Assembly (NCBI RefSeq): GCF_000022085.1
Contig: NC_011894.1
Coordinates: 2,072,501 to 2,136,500, forward strand
DNA from: Methylobacterium nodulans ORS 2060
GTDB taxonomy: Bacteria > Pseudomonadota > Alphaproteobacteria > Rhizobiales > Beijerinckiaceae
Length of the DNA: 64,000 nucleotides
Direction: 5' to 3'
Positions within the stretch are counted from its first letter, which is position 1. Each line of letters starts with the position of its first letter. The notes under the pieces were generated by a model. The model saw only the letters and a list, made by a program, of their open reading frames with translations. It searched no databases and was not told the DNA's origin. Positions 51,055 to 59,594 of this stretch are shown here, piece by piece. The position numbers and the translations under genes were made by a program.

Positions 51055-51945
51055 ATGAACCTAGTGTCGTTTGACCTCGAGCTGATCGTGATGCAGCTCT
51101 TCTCAGGCGTGGCGCTCGGCGCCGTGTTCGTGATGCTGGCGCTCGGGCTGTCGATCATCTTCGGCATGCTCGGCATCGTGAACTTCGCCCATGGCAACGT
51201 CTTTATGGTCGGCGCCTATGCGGGCGTTTTCGTCATGGAGCGCACGGGTAGCTTCTGGGCGGCACTGCTGGTCGGTCCGCTCCTGGTCGGCGCCCTCGGG
51301 CTCCTGATTGAACGGTTCCTGATCCGGCCTCTGGCGGGGCGCTCACCGGACGATCCCCTGCTTCTCACCTTCGGGCTCGGCTACGTGCTCGTCGAGGGCG
51401 TGCGCATCCTGTTCGGCTCGGACGGCCTGCCATTCGCAACCCCGGAGGAACTCTCCGGCGTCGCCGATCTCGGCGTCGGCTTCTTCCCGGTCTACCGACT
51501 CTTCGTCGTGGGGGTGGTGGCGCTGGTGCTCGTCGTCCTCTGGTACGGGTTGGAGCGGACCAAGCTCGGGCTGATCGTGCGGGCCGGCGCACGCGACCCC
51601 GAGATCCTGCGGGTCCTCGGCGTGGACATCCAGCGGCTCTGGCTTTGGGTGTTTGGCCTCGGGATCGCGCTTGCCGCACTCGGCGGCGTCCTTGCCGCAC
51701 CGATGCGCTCCGTCAATCCGGAGATGGGCAACGTCGTGCTCGGCGAAGCCTTCGCCGTCACGGTGATAGGCGGGATGGGCTCGCTGATGGGGTCGGTCGT
51801 CGCCGGGCTTCTCGTCGGCGTCGTCGTCTCGATGACCGCGCTCGTTGCCCCCGAGATGGCGAGCATGGCGATGTTCGCCTTTATGGCTCTGGTGCTTCTG
51901 ATCCGACCGCAGGGCCTCTTCGGCAAGCCTGGCCTCGGCACCTGA
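51055..51945 (+). CDS. ABC transporter permease, LivH type, 296 aa
   Basis: Eight or so membrane helices; ALGLSIIFGMLGIVNFAHGN is the signature N-terminal segment of LivH permeases, and GGMGSLMGSVVAGLLVG is typical near the C-terminus. Pairs with the LivM-type permease. Confidence 0.92.
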   Translation: MNLVSFDLELIVMQLFSGVALGAVFVMLALGLSIIFGMLGIVNFAHGNVFMVGAYAGVFVMERTGSFWAALLVGPLLVGALGLLIERFLIRPLAGRSPDDPLLLTFGLGYVLVEGVRILFGSDGLPFATPEELSGVADLGVGFFPVYRLFVVGVVALVLVVLWYGLERTKLGLIVRAGARDPEILRVLGVDIQRLWLWVFGLGIALAALGGVLAAPMRSVNPEMGNVVLGEAFAVTVIGGMGSLMGSVVAGLLVGVVVSMTALVAPEMASMAMFAFMALVLLIRPQGLFGKPGLGT

Positions 51946-51957
51946 GGGGAGCGAGAC

Positions 51958-52977
51958 ATGCAGACCCTCGACCAGACCGTCGTCGACGCGCCTGCCGCGG
52001 GAGCCGCGTCGCAGCACTCGCCGATCGCCACCGATAGCTTCTCACGCTGGCGCGCGCCGCTCTCGATCCTCGCGCTTCTGGGATTGCCGTTCCTGCTTCC
52101 CTCGCAGGCACTCGCCGTCAACGTGCTGATCTACGGGCTCTACGCAGTCGGCTACAATCTGCTCTACGGGTATACCGGCCTGCTGTCGTTCGGACATGCG
52201 GCCTTCTTCGGAACCGGCGCCTATTTTACCGGAATCGCCATCGGCGCCGTAGGCCTTCACCCGCTCCTGGCGATGGGACTCGGCACGGTCGCGGCGAGCG
52301 GTCTTGCGCTGGCGGTCGGAGCGGTCTCGATCCGCTCGCGCGGCATCTACTTCGCCATGGTGACCCTGGCGCTCGCTCAGCTCGTCTATTACGCCGCGCT
52401 TCAGGCCTCCTCGTGGACCGGGGGCGAGAACGGTCTCCGCGGCTTTACGGTCTCGCGGATCGACCTCGGACCCGTTTCGCTCGACATCCTGAACCCACTC
52501 GTCAAATACCTCTTCGTCCTGGCCTTCGTAGGTGGGGCCCTCTCGATGATCTCGCGCATCCTCGCCTCGCCCTTCGGCGCCGCCATCGAGGCGATCCGCG
52601 AGAACGAGATCCGGGCCCGCGCCTGCGGCTTCGACGTGGAACGCTCGAAGCTCCTCGCCTTTGTCCTTTCCGGGCTGTTCTGCGGGCTTAGCGGAGCGCT
52701 CTCGGCAATCCACCTTTCGATCGTGCCGCTCGATAGCCTCGCCTATCACACCTCTGGCATGGCGGTGGTGATGACGCTGGTCGGCGGCGCGGGCACCTTC
52801 TTCGGGCCCTTCGTCGGGGCCCTCGTGGTGCTGGTCTTGGAGGACGTGCTCAGCCTCTGGACATCCCATTGGCAACTCGTGCTCGGGACCGTGTTCATCC
52901 TGTTCGTGCTGTTCCTTCCCCGCGGCCTCTTGGGCACGGCCCTGATGTGGAGCTCTTTCCGGTGGGGTCGCCCATGA
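51958..52977 (+). CDS. ABC transporter permease, LivM type, 339 aa
   Basis: YGLYAVGYNLLYGYTGLLSF and FGHAAFFGTGAYF are LivM hallmarks, and GGAGTFFGPFVGALVVLVLE occurs near the end. A polar N-terminal extension of about 30 residues. Stop overlaps the ATPase start. Confidence 0.92.
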   Translation: MQTLDQTVVDAPAAGAASQHSPIATDSFSRWRAPLSILALLGLPFLLPSQALAVNVLIYGLYAVGYNLLYGYTGLLSFGHAAFFGTGAYFTGIAIGAVGLHPLLAMGLGTVAASGLALAVGAVSIRSRGIYFAMVTLALAQLVYYAALQASSWTGGENGLRGFTVSRIDLGPVSLDILNPLVKYLFVLAFVGGALSMISRILASPFGAAIEAIRENEIRARACGFDVERSKLLAFVLSGLFCGLSGALSAIHLSIVPLDSLAYHTSGMAVVMTLVGGAGTFFGPFVGALVVLVLEDVLSLWTSHWQLVLGTVFILFVLFLPRGLLGTALMWSSFRWGRP

Positions 52978-53732
52978 GTCCTATCCTGGAAGTCGAGACG
53001 CTTGGCCGTCGCTTCGGTGCCTTTACGGCTCTCGAAGGCATCAGTGCCGCCTTTGGCAAGGAGCGCATCACCGCCATCATCGGTCCGAACGGGGCCGGCA
53101 AGAGCACCTTCTTCAACCTGCTCTCGGGCGCCCTGAAGCCGACGGCCGGCAGTCTCCGGTTCGACGGCCGCGACATGACCAGGGTGCCCCAGGCGCGCTT
53201 CGCGCAGCTCGGCATCGCGCGCTCGTACCAGATCACGAACGTCTTCCCGCGGCTCACCGCGCATGAAAACGTGCGCACGGCGATGCAGGCGCGGACGAGC
53301 CGCTACAATTTTTGGGGTCGGCGCGATGCCCTCCCCGACCTGGCAAACCGGGCCGATGAGCTCCTGGCCGATGTCGGCCTTTTGAGCCGTCGCGACCGCC
53401 CTGCCGCTTCGCTCGCGCATGGCGAGCAGCGCGCCCTCGAGATCGGCATCGCACTGGCCAGCGACCCGAAGCTCCTGCTTCTCGACGAGCCCACCGCTGG
53501 GATGGGCCCCGAGGAGACCAAGGACATGATCGCCCTGCTGCGCCGCCTGGGAGAGACGCGAACGATCCTGCTCGTCGAGCACAAGATGAAGATGATTCTT
53601 GGCCTGTCCGAGCGGATTCTCGTGCTGCATCACGGCCGGCTCATCGCCGACGGCAGCCCGGCCGAGATCCAGGCCGATCGCGAGGTGCGGCGTGTCTATC
53701 TCGGCCAGAGCAGCGGGTACGGCCATGCTTGA
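52974..53732 (+). CDS. ABC transporter ATPase, LivG type, 252 aa
   Basis: Walker A GPNGAGKST, Walker B LLLLDEPTAGMGPEE, switch His in VEHKMKMI. The signature motif reads LAHGEQRALEIG, the normal LivG variant. Start at 52974 overlaps LivM by 4 bases. Confidence 0.93.
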   Translation: MSPILEVETLGRRFGAFTALEGISAAFGKERITAIIGPNGAGKSTFFNLLSGALKPTAGSLRFDGRDMTRVPQARFAQLGIARSYQITNVFPRLTAHENVRTAMQARTSRYNFWGRRDALPDLANRADELLADVGLLSRRDRPAASLAHGEQRALEIGIALASDPKLLLLDEPTAGMGPEETKDMIALLRRLGETRTILLVEHKMKMILGLSERILVLHHGRLIADGSPAEIQADREVRRVYLGQSSGYGHA

Positions 53733-54429
53733 GATCCAGGGGCTCCATGCTTGGTACGGGCCGAGCCACGTCCTGCACGGCCTCTCCCTGGCGGTGCGGG
53801 CGGGGGAGATCCTGGCTTTGGTAGGGCGAAACGGGGCGGGTAAGACCACGACGATGAAGGCCGTAATGGGCCTGATCCCGAAGGTCGGCGGCAGTGTCCG
53901 TTTCCTCGGGGAAGCGTTGCTCGGCCGCCCGGCCCATGCCCGCTTCCCCCTGGGGCTCGCCTACGTGCCCGAGGACCGTCGCATCGTGCCGGGCCTGACG
54001 GTGCGCGAGAACCTGAAGCTCGGCCTCCTGCGCGCCTCGAACGCGATTAAGGAGGAGGCGGCCATCGCCGAGATCGCCGAGACCTTCCCGCGTCTCGCCG
54101 AGCGACTCGACCAGACCGCCGTGACGATGTCGGGCGGCGAGCAGCAGATGCTCGCCATCGCCCGTGCCATGATCGCGCGCCCGAAGCTCATTCTGCTCGA
54201 CGAGCCGTCAGAGGGCATCATGCCGGTCCTAGTCGAGGAGATGGGCCAGCTGTTCGTGTCCCTGCGCGAGCGTGGCGTGACGCTGCTCCTCGTCGAGCAG
54301 AACGTCGAGTGGGCGCTCAACCTCGCCGACCGGGCCGTGATCATCGACCAGGGCGCAGTCGTGCACGAAAGTTCGGCCGCAGCCCTGCGCGCCGACACCG
54401 AGATCCAGGACCGCTACTGCGCGGTCTGA
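53725..54429 (+). CDS. ABC transporter ATPase, LivF type, 234 aa
   Basis: Walker A GRNGAGKTTT, signature MSGGEQQMLAIARAM, Walker B LILLDEPSEGIMP, His in VEQNVEWAL. Overlaps LivG by 8 bases; completes the importer. Confidence 0.93.
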   Translation: MLEIQGLHAWYGPSHVLHGLSLAVRAGEILALVGRNGAGKTTTMKAVMGLIPKVGGSVRFLGEALLGRPAHARFPLGLAYVPEDRRIVPGLTVRENLKLGLLRASNAIKEEAAIAEIAETFPRLAERLDQTAVTMSGGEQQMLAIARAMIARPKLILLDEPSEGIMPVLVEEMGQLFVSLRERGVTLLLVEQNVEWALNLADRAVIIDQGAVVHESSAAALRADTEIQDRYCAV

Positions 54430-54457
54430 CTGGCGCGTCCCAGGAGGGAAGAGGATC

Positions 54458-54590
54458 GTGGATATTACTGGCGAATACCGCGTCGCGGCGCCCCGCGCGG
54501 TCGTCTGGACCGCCCTCAATAATTCGGAGCTGCTCGCCCGCTGCATTCCCGGCTGCAAGGAATTGACGCAAGCCTCGCCCGCGGAGCTAG
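54458..54590 (+). pseudogene. coxG-like SRPBCC gene, truncated by IS1182 element
   Basis: GTG start after AGGAGGGAAGAGG. The 44 codons read VDITGEYRVAAPRAVVWTAL, NNSELLARCIPGCKEL, the start of CoxG/SRPBCC proteins linked to molybdenum-hydroxylase maturation. The IS element begins at 54591 and the frame stops inside it at 54628. The rest of coxG is not found on the far side of the element, so more than a simple insertion occurred. Confidence 0.85.
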
Positions 54591-56056
54591 GAGCCCGTCC
54601 GAGTAACGGTTTGATGCGTTGGGACTAAGGTTGAGATCTGGGCGGATGGCTCCTGCGCCACAGGCTCAGCGCGCGGCCTGCGCCAGCTTCAGGAGGTTAT
54701 GGGCGGTGCAGATCATCGCCCACTCGCCGCGGACCTGATCGAGCCCACGTAGCAGGAACTGTCGGAAGCCTCTGGCCTGCTTGATCTGCCCGAACACCGG
54801 CTCGACGACCTGCTTCCTGAGACGGTAACGGCTCCGGCGCCCAGCCCGCTTCAGGCGGACGGCCATCGCGCTCATCAGGGGCATCTTCGTCAGCCTCCGG
54901 CGACCTGCTGCATCCGCCTCGCCGTGACGGGCACGGCCCGGAGCGAGATAGGCTGTGATCCGTCGCTCCTGCAGCGCGGCCAGGTTCGCCTCGGTGGCAA
55001 AGCCGGCATCTCCGGAGACCTCCCGCGGCTTGCGCCCGAGATGGGTGCAGACGCCGTCGACGAGCGGCACGAGAGCGCGCGAGTCGGCGGGGTTCGTCAC
55101 GAGCCGATGCGCGACGATCACCTGATGGGCCGCATCAACCGCAATCTGGCCGTTGTAGCCCTGCACGAACCCGTCGCGCGTGGGCAGGATGCGGCTGTCC
55201 GGGTCGGTGAAGTTGCGCTGCGCCCGGTCGGGCGGACCGCCGTCCTCGCCCCGCAAGGGCCGACCTTGCCAGCGCATGCCCGACGAGGCCCCCGGCCCGT
55301 CCTCGTCCTCCGGATCGGGCGGATCGGCAGCCTCTGCCTCCAACGCGGCCTTGGCGGCGCGGATCGTCTCCAGCCGCCGCTGCTTGTCGGCCATCCAGGC
55401 CGGTGTCTCGTCGCCACGATGGTCGGTCCCATGAGCCCGATCCTCCGCCGCGTCGGCCTCGCGCGCTTGATCCAGCCAAGCCTCGACCTCGGCGGCCAGC
55501 GTCGACTCGGCCGCCTTCATCCGGCCGTAGCTCATCGCCTTGTGGCGCGAGGCGTTGGCCTTCAGCTTGGTGCCGTCCACCGCCACGTGGGCAAAGCCGA
55601 CCAGCCCGGCCGCCCGGCACAGCCGCAGCACCTGCACGAACAGGTCCGAGAGCGCCGTCAGATGCCGCTTGCGGAAGTCAGCGATGGTGCGGAAGTCGGG
55701 CCGGTTCAGGCCGGTCACGGCCATGAAGTCAACCCGCTCCTCGCAGGCGCGGGCGAGCTGACGCGACGAGTACAGACCGCGGCTGTAGCCGTAGAGGAGC
55801 AGGGCCACCATCATGCCGGGATGGTAGGGCGGGTAGCCGCGCTCCTCGGTGTAGGTGTCGAGAATGGCTGAGAGGTCGAGCGCCTCGCGCACCGTATCGC
55901 GCACGAAGTGCGCCATGTGCCCGGGCGGCACGAACTCATGCAGCGAGGGTGGCAGCAGCCAGCCCTGATCGACGTCCCAGGAGCGAAACACCTTGGCCAT
56001 GAGCCGAGTGAATCATCCCAAAGCGCCGCCGTCGAGGTACTTACTCGGACGGGCTC
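54591..56056 (-). mobile_element. IS1182-family insertion sequence, 1466 bp
   Basis: Terminal inverted repeats GAGCCCGTCCGAGTAA (54591-54606) and its exact reverse complement (56041-56056) enclose one transposase gene. CTAG lies directly outside each end (54587-54590 and 56057-56060), consistent with a 4-base target duplication, though CTAG is palindromic. The element looks intact. Confidence 0.9.
54666..56000 (-). CDS. IS1182-family transposase, 444 aa
   Basis: DUF772/DDE layout of IS1182: LPPSLHEFVPPGHMAHFVRD, GYPPYHPGMMVALLLYGYSR, HVAVDGTKLKANASRHKAM (catalytic Asp), GYNGQIAVDAAHQVIVA, EVSGDAGFATEANLAAL (second Asp), and VVEPVFGQIKQARGFRQFLL (Glu). Full length with no frameshift, so probably active. 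Confidence 0.93.
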   Translation of the reverse strand: MAKVFRSWDVDQGWLLPPSLHEFVPPGHMAHFVRDTVREALDLSAILDTYTEERGYPPYHPGMMVALLLYGYSRGLYSSRQLARACEERVDFMAVTGLNRPDFRTIADFRKRHLTALSDLFVQVLRLCRAAGLVGFAHVAVDGTKLKANASRHKAMSYGRMKAAESTLAAEVEAWLDQAREADAAEDRAHGTDHRGDETPAWMADKQRRLETIRAAKAALEAEAADPPDPEDEDGPGASSGMRWQGRPLRGEDGGPPDRAQRNFTDPDSRILPTRDGFVQGYNGQIAVDAAHQVIVAHRLVTNPADSRALVPLVDGVCTHLGRKPREVSGDAGFATEANLAALQERRITAYLAPGRARHGEADAAGRRRLTKMPLMSAMAVRLKRAGRRSRYRLRKQVVEPVFGQIKQARGFRQFLLRGLDQVRGEWAMICTAHNLLKLAQAAR

Positions 56057-56276
56057 CTAGATGTTCTGTCCCACGGTGTGGTGGTACGCTGAGCCACGCT
56101 GAGAGGGATGCGCTATGGGCCAGGTTCTCCAGCCAGGCGGCCAATCCGGTCGGGATCGGTACCTCGCCACTGTCCCAGCGCTGCACCAGCCGGTCATCGC
56201 ACTCCAGCGCCTCGGCCAAGCCCCGCTGCGACCAACGGACCAGGGCAAGGCATGCGCGGAAGCGATCGGGCGTCAT
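56013..56276 (-). pseudogene. XRE-like small regulator, C-terminus replaced by IS end
   Basis: MTPDRFRACLALVRWSQRGL and AEALECDDRLVQRWDSGEVP form a cro/XRE-type helix-turn-helix. The last residues (after EHLGARPSKY) are encoded by the right inverted repeat and end of the IS, so the native C-terminus is lost. The body may still be expressed. Confidence 0.6.
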
Positions 56277-56401
56277 GGCCCTGTCCCTCAATCCGGCCGG
56301 GGATCATCCCTCAGCCATGCCCGCAGGGTGCGGAGCCTCCGGGGGGCCGTCAAGAATCGCCCTGTCATCAGCCCGCTCGGCCCCGCCGCGGCGGGCTGTT
56401 T

Positions 56402-56467
56402 CGTAGCCGGGGAGGCTGTGCTTTCCTGTGCCGACGTAGCCGGGGAGGCTGTGCTTTCCTGTGCCGA
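56402..56467. repeat. 33-bp perfect tandem duplication
   Basis: Two exact head-to-tail copies, 56402-56434 and 56435-56467, beginning CGTAGCCGGGGAGGC and ending CCTGTGCCGA. The unit length is divisible by three, but no gene covers it. Confidence 0.85.
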
Positions 56468-56487
56468 ACTCCAAGTTCGACACTGAG

Positions 56488-56516
56488 CCCGGCTGCATCC
56501 CGCAGCCGGGTTTTTT
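56488..56516 (+). terminator. strong intrinsic terminator
   Basis: Perfect 9-base stem CCCGGCTGC / GCAGCCGGG, loop ATCCC, then six T. No plus-strand gene lies directly upstream, so it may end a transcript of the repeat region or a small RNA. Confidence 0.75.
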
Positions 56517-56602
56517 CGTCTCAGGCCGTACCAAAAGGCCATCCCGCCCGAGCCGGTGATGTGCTCTTCTACTCGGGACCTGCGATCCCTTGCTCCGCCC
56601 GG

Positions 56603-56623
56603 CCCCGCCGTGGCGGGGTTTTT
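56603..56623 (+). terminator. intrinsic terminator of the dispersed family
   Basis: CCCCGCC-GT-GGCGGGG followed by five T. Similar in sequence to hairpins at 56374, 58795, 61815 and 63938. Confidence 0.65.
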
Positions 56624-56632
56624 CGTTTCAGC

Positions 56633-56830
56633 TCACCTCATCCGGCCAGGGCCGTCTCGGCCGACCACCTTGTAGTGTGCCGGCAGCGGGCCGGATCCGG
56701 TCGGGTGCCAGCCGGTCTCGGCATGGACCCGAGCAGAGTGGGCCAGCATGTCGCGCATCACGCCGATCTCCCGGGAGCCGCAGGCAGAGCAGCTCACGGC
56801 CGCGGTGATGTGGCTGCCCGCGCGCACCAT
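56633..56830 (-). CDS. possible small protein with CxxC, 65 aa
   Basis: AGAGG upstream of the ATG at 56830. The sequence includes VSCSACGSREIGVMRDMLAH, a CxxC motif that could bind zinc, then ordinary residues. Unknown family; could also be chance coding. Confidence 0.35.
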   Translation of the reverse strand: MVRAGSHITAAVSCSACGSREIGVMRDMLAHSARVHAETGWHPTGSGPLPAHYKVVGRDGPGRMR

Positions 56831-57115
56831 CCCGGACCTCTGGGCCGCTATTACCCCGCGCTGACCCGCTTCCGTCCGGCCAAGTGTTGAAACACCTCGC
56901 CACAGCAGGGTACGGCGCAACTTGATCGGAGCTCACCCTAAGCAGCCCCAAGAAGACAGCCCAAGAGGCTTTTTGACCTATCCACTCAGCCCGCCACGGC
57001 GAGCCGCCTTCCGTGTCGGACGCCTGTCTGGATCTGCCGCATGGGCCCCTGCGTTGACTCGTTCGACACGGGCCAGAAGCCCAGTGTCAGCCAACGTACA
57101 TAGGGAGCTCTCCCG

Positions 57116-57385
57116 ATGAAATCTGCGCCCATTCTTGGCGCATGCGCCGCAGCCATGGTGTCCCTCAGTTCGATCGCCCTTGCAGCGGAAGGGACGACCA
57201 CAGGAGCAGGAGCCGACAAACCGGCAGCGGCGGGGAATGCTCAACAGGAGCCACGCACGACCGGCACGACACCAGGCGCAAATGTTGGGGGCGGAGCGCC
57301 CGGCGTCGCAGGACAGCCAGGTGGCCGAGCCGATCCCGGCCACCCGCCGGGTCCAGGCGAGCGTCCTGAATCCAAGCAGAAGTGA
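57116..57385 (+). CDS. secreted Gly/Pro-rich small protein, 89 aa
   Basis: Signal peptide MKSAPILGACAAAMVSLSSI with cut predicted after ALA-A; the mature part is low-complexity Gly/Ala/Pro/Thr. GGGAGC precedes the ATG. Probably an unstructured periplasmic protein; unknown role. Confidence 0.6.
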   Translation: MKSAPILGACAAAMVSLSSIALAAEGTTTGAGADKPAAAGNAQQEPRTTGTTPGANVGGGAPGVAGQPGGRADPGHPPGPGERPESKQK

Positions 57386-57560
57386 AAGAACCGCAAGTTC
57401 GCTGTGCTGGCCGCGCGCAACTCGGCGATGGTCGGCGGCCGCAACCCCGGCCGTGCTCGTCGTAGGCGCGACGGGGGTTGCGGCGGGTCACGCGGGCCTC
57501 GCCAGCATGGTCACAATCAGCGCCGGCTGGACGCTGCTGGGCAGGCGCTGAGATCGCCGG

Positions 57561-57797
57561 TCAGGCCCCGTCCGGCCCATCCTTCTTGCGATTCGGCGGT
57601 GGGGACGGCATGCCGCGATGCCTCATCTCTGCGCGGATCGCCGCCCGCTCCATCCTCTCGCTCCTAAGGGCGAGGACACCGAAGCGGAGCGCCTTCAGCA
57701 GTTCCTGCCGCTGTTCGCGGAGGCACTGGCGCTCCCGCTTGAGCGCTTGAGCATCGTCCAAGACCGCTTGAGTATCGCGTGCGGCAGGGTCGGTCAT
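57561..57797 (-). CDS. hypothetical helical protein, 78 aa
   Basis: Start at 57797 (MTDPAARDTQ). A charged helix, AVLDDAQALKRERQCLREQR, leads to a basic C-terminus. The ribosome-binding site is weak. Unknown family. Confidence 0.4.
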   Translation of the reverse strand: MTDPAARDTQAVLDDAQALKRERQCLREQRQELLKALRFGVLALRSERMERAAIRAEMRHRGMPSPPPNRKKDGPDGA

Positions 57798-58403
57798 GCC
57801 GGCCTGATGCACCCGATCCGCGGCCGCGTCGTTCAGGTGGGTTACTTCGCCCCGAGCATGCGCGCCTGCTACGGATGCGAACTGGGGGTGAGATCTCACC
57901 GGTGAAGAGCCGCAGGGATGACCAGCGCCGAGGCCCCCGACATCGTGGCAGAGATGGAACCATCGCAGGCTGCCGCCCGATATGCCTGCGGTTATGGACG
58001 TTCTTTCAACGCCGGCCGGGCTTCCCTCACCCGCTGCCGGCGCTTCTTTGTGCGCCGGTCGAGTTGCTCCGCAAAGACAACCCTACAGCGGAACAGGCCG
58101 CGCCGCGCCTCGATTGATTCAATGGCCATGCCTAGCCCCCATGGCCCTTGCCCACTGCCGGCTGGATCACGCATCTCCGGCCGGCTTCTTTCCTAGCCAG
58201 CGAGGGACGGCGCGCCGGCCCCGGGCAGTGTCCTCACCCGCGGTCGGCGTCTCTTTGCCCGGCATCTGCCCGGTTCAGGCCGACAGATCGCCGCAGTAGA
58301 TCCGCCGGCCCGCGAGGCCCGCTGATCGTCACCGGTAATCCCCATTTATCTGCGGCGAATGAGACCTCCGGAACATTGTCCCGAGGCCCTCATTCCCATT
58401 GAC
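57798..58403. other. gap, no supported gene
   Basis: Several GCCGGC-containing imperfect hairpins followed by T/C-rich stretches (about 58011-58050, 58155-58190) resemble decayed terminator-like repeats. No gene recognised. Confidence 0.35.
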
Positions 58404-58721
58404 ATGACAGACGAGGTTCACCAGCGCTTGCGCGCCACGATGACTGAGAAGCCCCTCGGCAAGCAGCAGGTCGCGCAGATGATGGGGATGCATCGGCGCA
58501 CGCTGAGCCGCCGGCTGAAGTCCGAAGGCACGAGCTTCACACAGGTCGCCGACGAGACGCGGCTTAGCATCGCGAAGCAGTTGTTGGCCGACACCACCCT
58601 GAGCCTAGCGCAGATCTCGGCCGCGCTGGAGTTCTCCGAGCCGGCCGCCTTCACGCATGCCTTCCGGCGCTGGACCGGCACAACGCCAAGCGCATGGCGG
58701 AAAGAACACCGGCGCCATTGA
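58404..58721 (+). CDS. AraC-type DNA-binding domain protein, 105 aa
   Basis: Two helix-turn-helix units of HTH_18: KQQVAQMMGMHRRTLSRRLK and LAQISAALEFSEPAAFTHAF, ending WTGTTPSAWRKEH. The usual N-terminal ligand-binding domain is absent and no frame for it is visible upstream, so it is either a stand-alone binder or the remnant of a full regulator. Confidence 0.65.
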   Translation: MTDEVHQRLRATMTEKPLGKQQVAQMMGMHRRTLSRRLKSEGTSFTQVADETRLSIAKQLLADTTLSLAQISAALEFSEPAAFTHAFRRWTGTTPSAWRKEHRRH

Positions 58722-58737
58722 AAGCCGGTAGCCCAGG

Positions 58738-58828
58738 TGAAGGCGCCGCGCCGGCAGGCGTGGTTATCTGCCAGCACACTCTCTGTTTGCCTTCAGCCCG
58801 CCCGGTCCTGCCGTGGCGGGCTCTTCTC
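58738..58828 (+). repeat. dispersed leader-hairpin module, copy 1
   Basis: GTGAAGGCGCCGCGCCGGCA (58738 on) is followed by a perfect 8-base hairpin AGCCCGCC / GGCGGGCT (58795-58802 with 58815-58822) and TCTTCTC. The same two parts recur at 61749-61850. Confidence 0.6.
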
Positions 58829-58960
58829 GTTCCATACACCGGCTTACGCACCCGGCGCGGCCTCACGCGTGCGAGATGGGACCGCGGGGATCCGCTTCTC
58901 CACGAGCCCTTCCACACCACTCAGCCACATCTACGAGTCCCCTCCACACCGTGGGCACCC

Positions 58961-59161
58961 TCAACGGCCGCCAGCGCGCCTACTACTGCCTCCGGTGGAC
59001 GTCAGGTTGCATCGGATCGCGCGGATGATCTTGCGTGCGGCGATCACCTCGTCGTGGAGCAACTCCTCCGCCGATCGGCGAAGTTCGGCCGCTTGATGAC
59101 TCCAGTCCGCGATCGTCTCTTCGACTTGCCTCTGCAGCTCGGCGAACGACGGATGCTTCAT
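58961..59161 (-). CDS. hypothetical helical protein, 66 aa
   Basis: MKHPSFAELQRQVEETIADW then a continuous helix rich in Glu/Ala/Arg. GAGG lies upstream of the ATG at 59161. Unknown family. Confidence 0.5.
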   Translation of the reverse strand: MKHPSFAELQRQVEETIADWSHQAAELRRSAEELLHDEVIAARKIIRAIRCNLTSTGGSSRRAGGR

Positions 59162-59594
59162 GGCTTGTTGACCTCGATTGTGGGGGTGAGGCCAACGAGT
59201 CGACGCGTAGTGGTTCGTCTGGTTCCGCCGCGCCCCTGCCTCTCGGCAGCCCTTGCGACGGCTCCGCTGGCCTCCGCGATTCAGAACCCTCCCGCCCGGC
59301 GCAGCCGTTCTAGCGCAGCTTCCACGACGCGTTTTCTAAGACGCTGAACGAGCTGAAGAAGCAGCTCAACGACCTCTCCCAGAGCGAGGCCGCAAAGAAG
59401 ATCGGCGATGCGTGGGGTGAGGCCGCCAAGCCCGCGAAGGCTGGGACAGACGAACTTCGACGCGCGCAAGAAGGCCGGGGCGGTGTAGCGCTCTGTGCCA
59501 CCCGGACGGGCTCTTCAAGGAGGTGAACGTGTCCAAGAGCCGGCAGATGGCACCGGCCGATTAGGCACCGTAGCCGTTCGCGAGGCGTGGAGGT
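59162..59594. other. gap with repeat copy and a gene fragment
   Basis: Holds the first copy of a 31-base dispersed repeat (59244-59274). A plus-strand fragment at about 59320-59488 reads TLNELKKQLNDLSQSEAAKK and ends at a stop, but has no start, so it looks like the tail of a lost gene. Confidence 0.4.
59244..59274. repeat. 31-bp dispersed repeat, copy 1
   Basis: Begins CGGCAGCCCTTGCGAC and ends CTGGCCTC; identical to 62348-62378. Both lie in non-coding DNA. Confidence 0.8.

Larger units (their letters stand above)
56292..56632. other. gap filled with terminator-like hairpins and a tandem repeat
   Basis: Contains three T-run hairpins on the plus strand (56374-56404, 56488-56516, 56603-56623) and a 33-base tandem duplication (56402-56467). 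No gene supported. Confidence 0.55.

Noticed and set aside
54591..56056. IS5-type element at 54.6 kb
   Set aside because: Transposase layout and length fit the IS1182 family; only the remnant at 44.9 kb is IS5-like.
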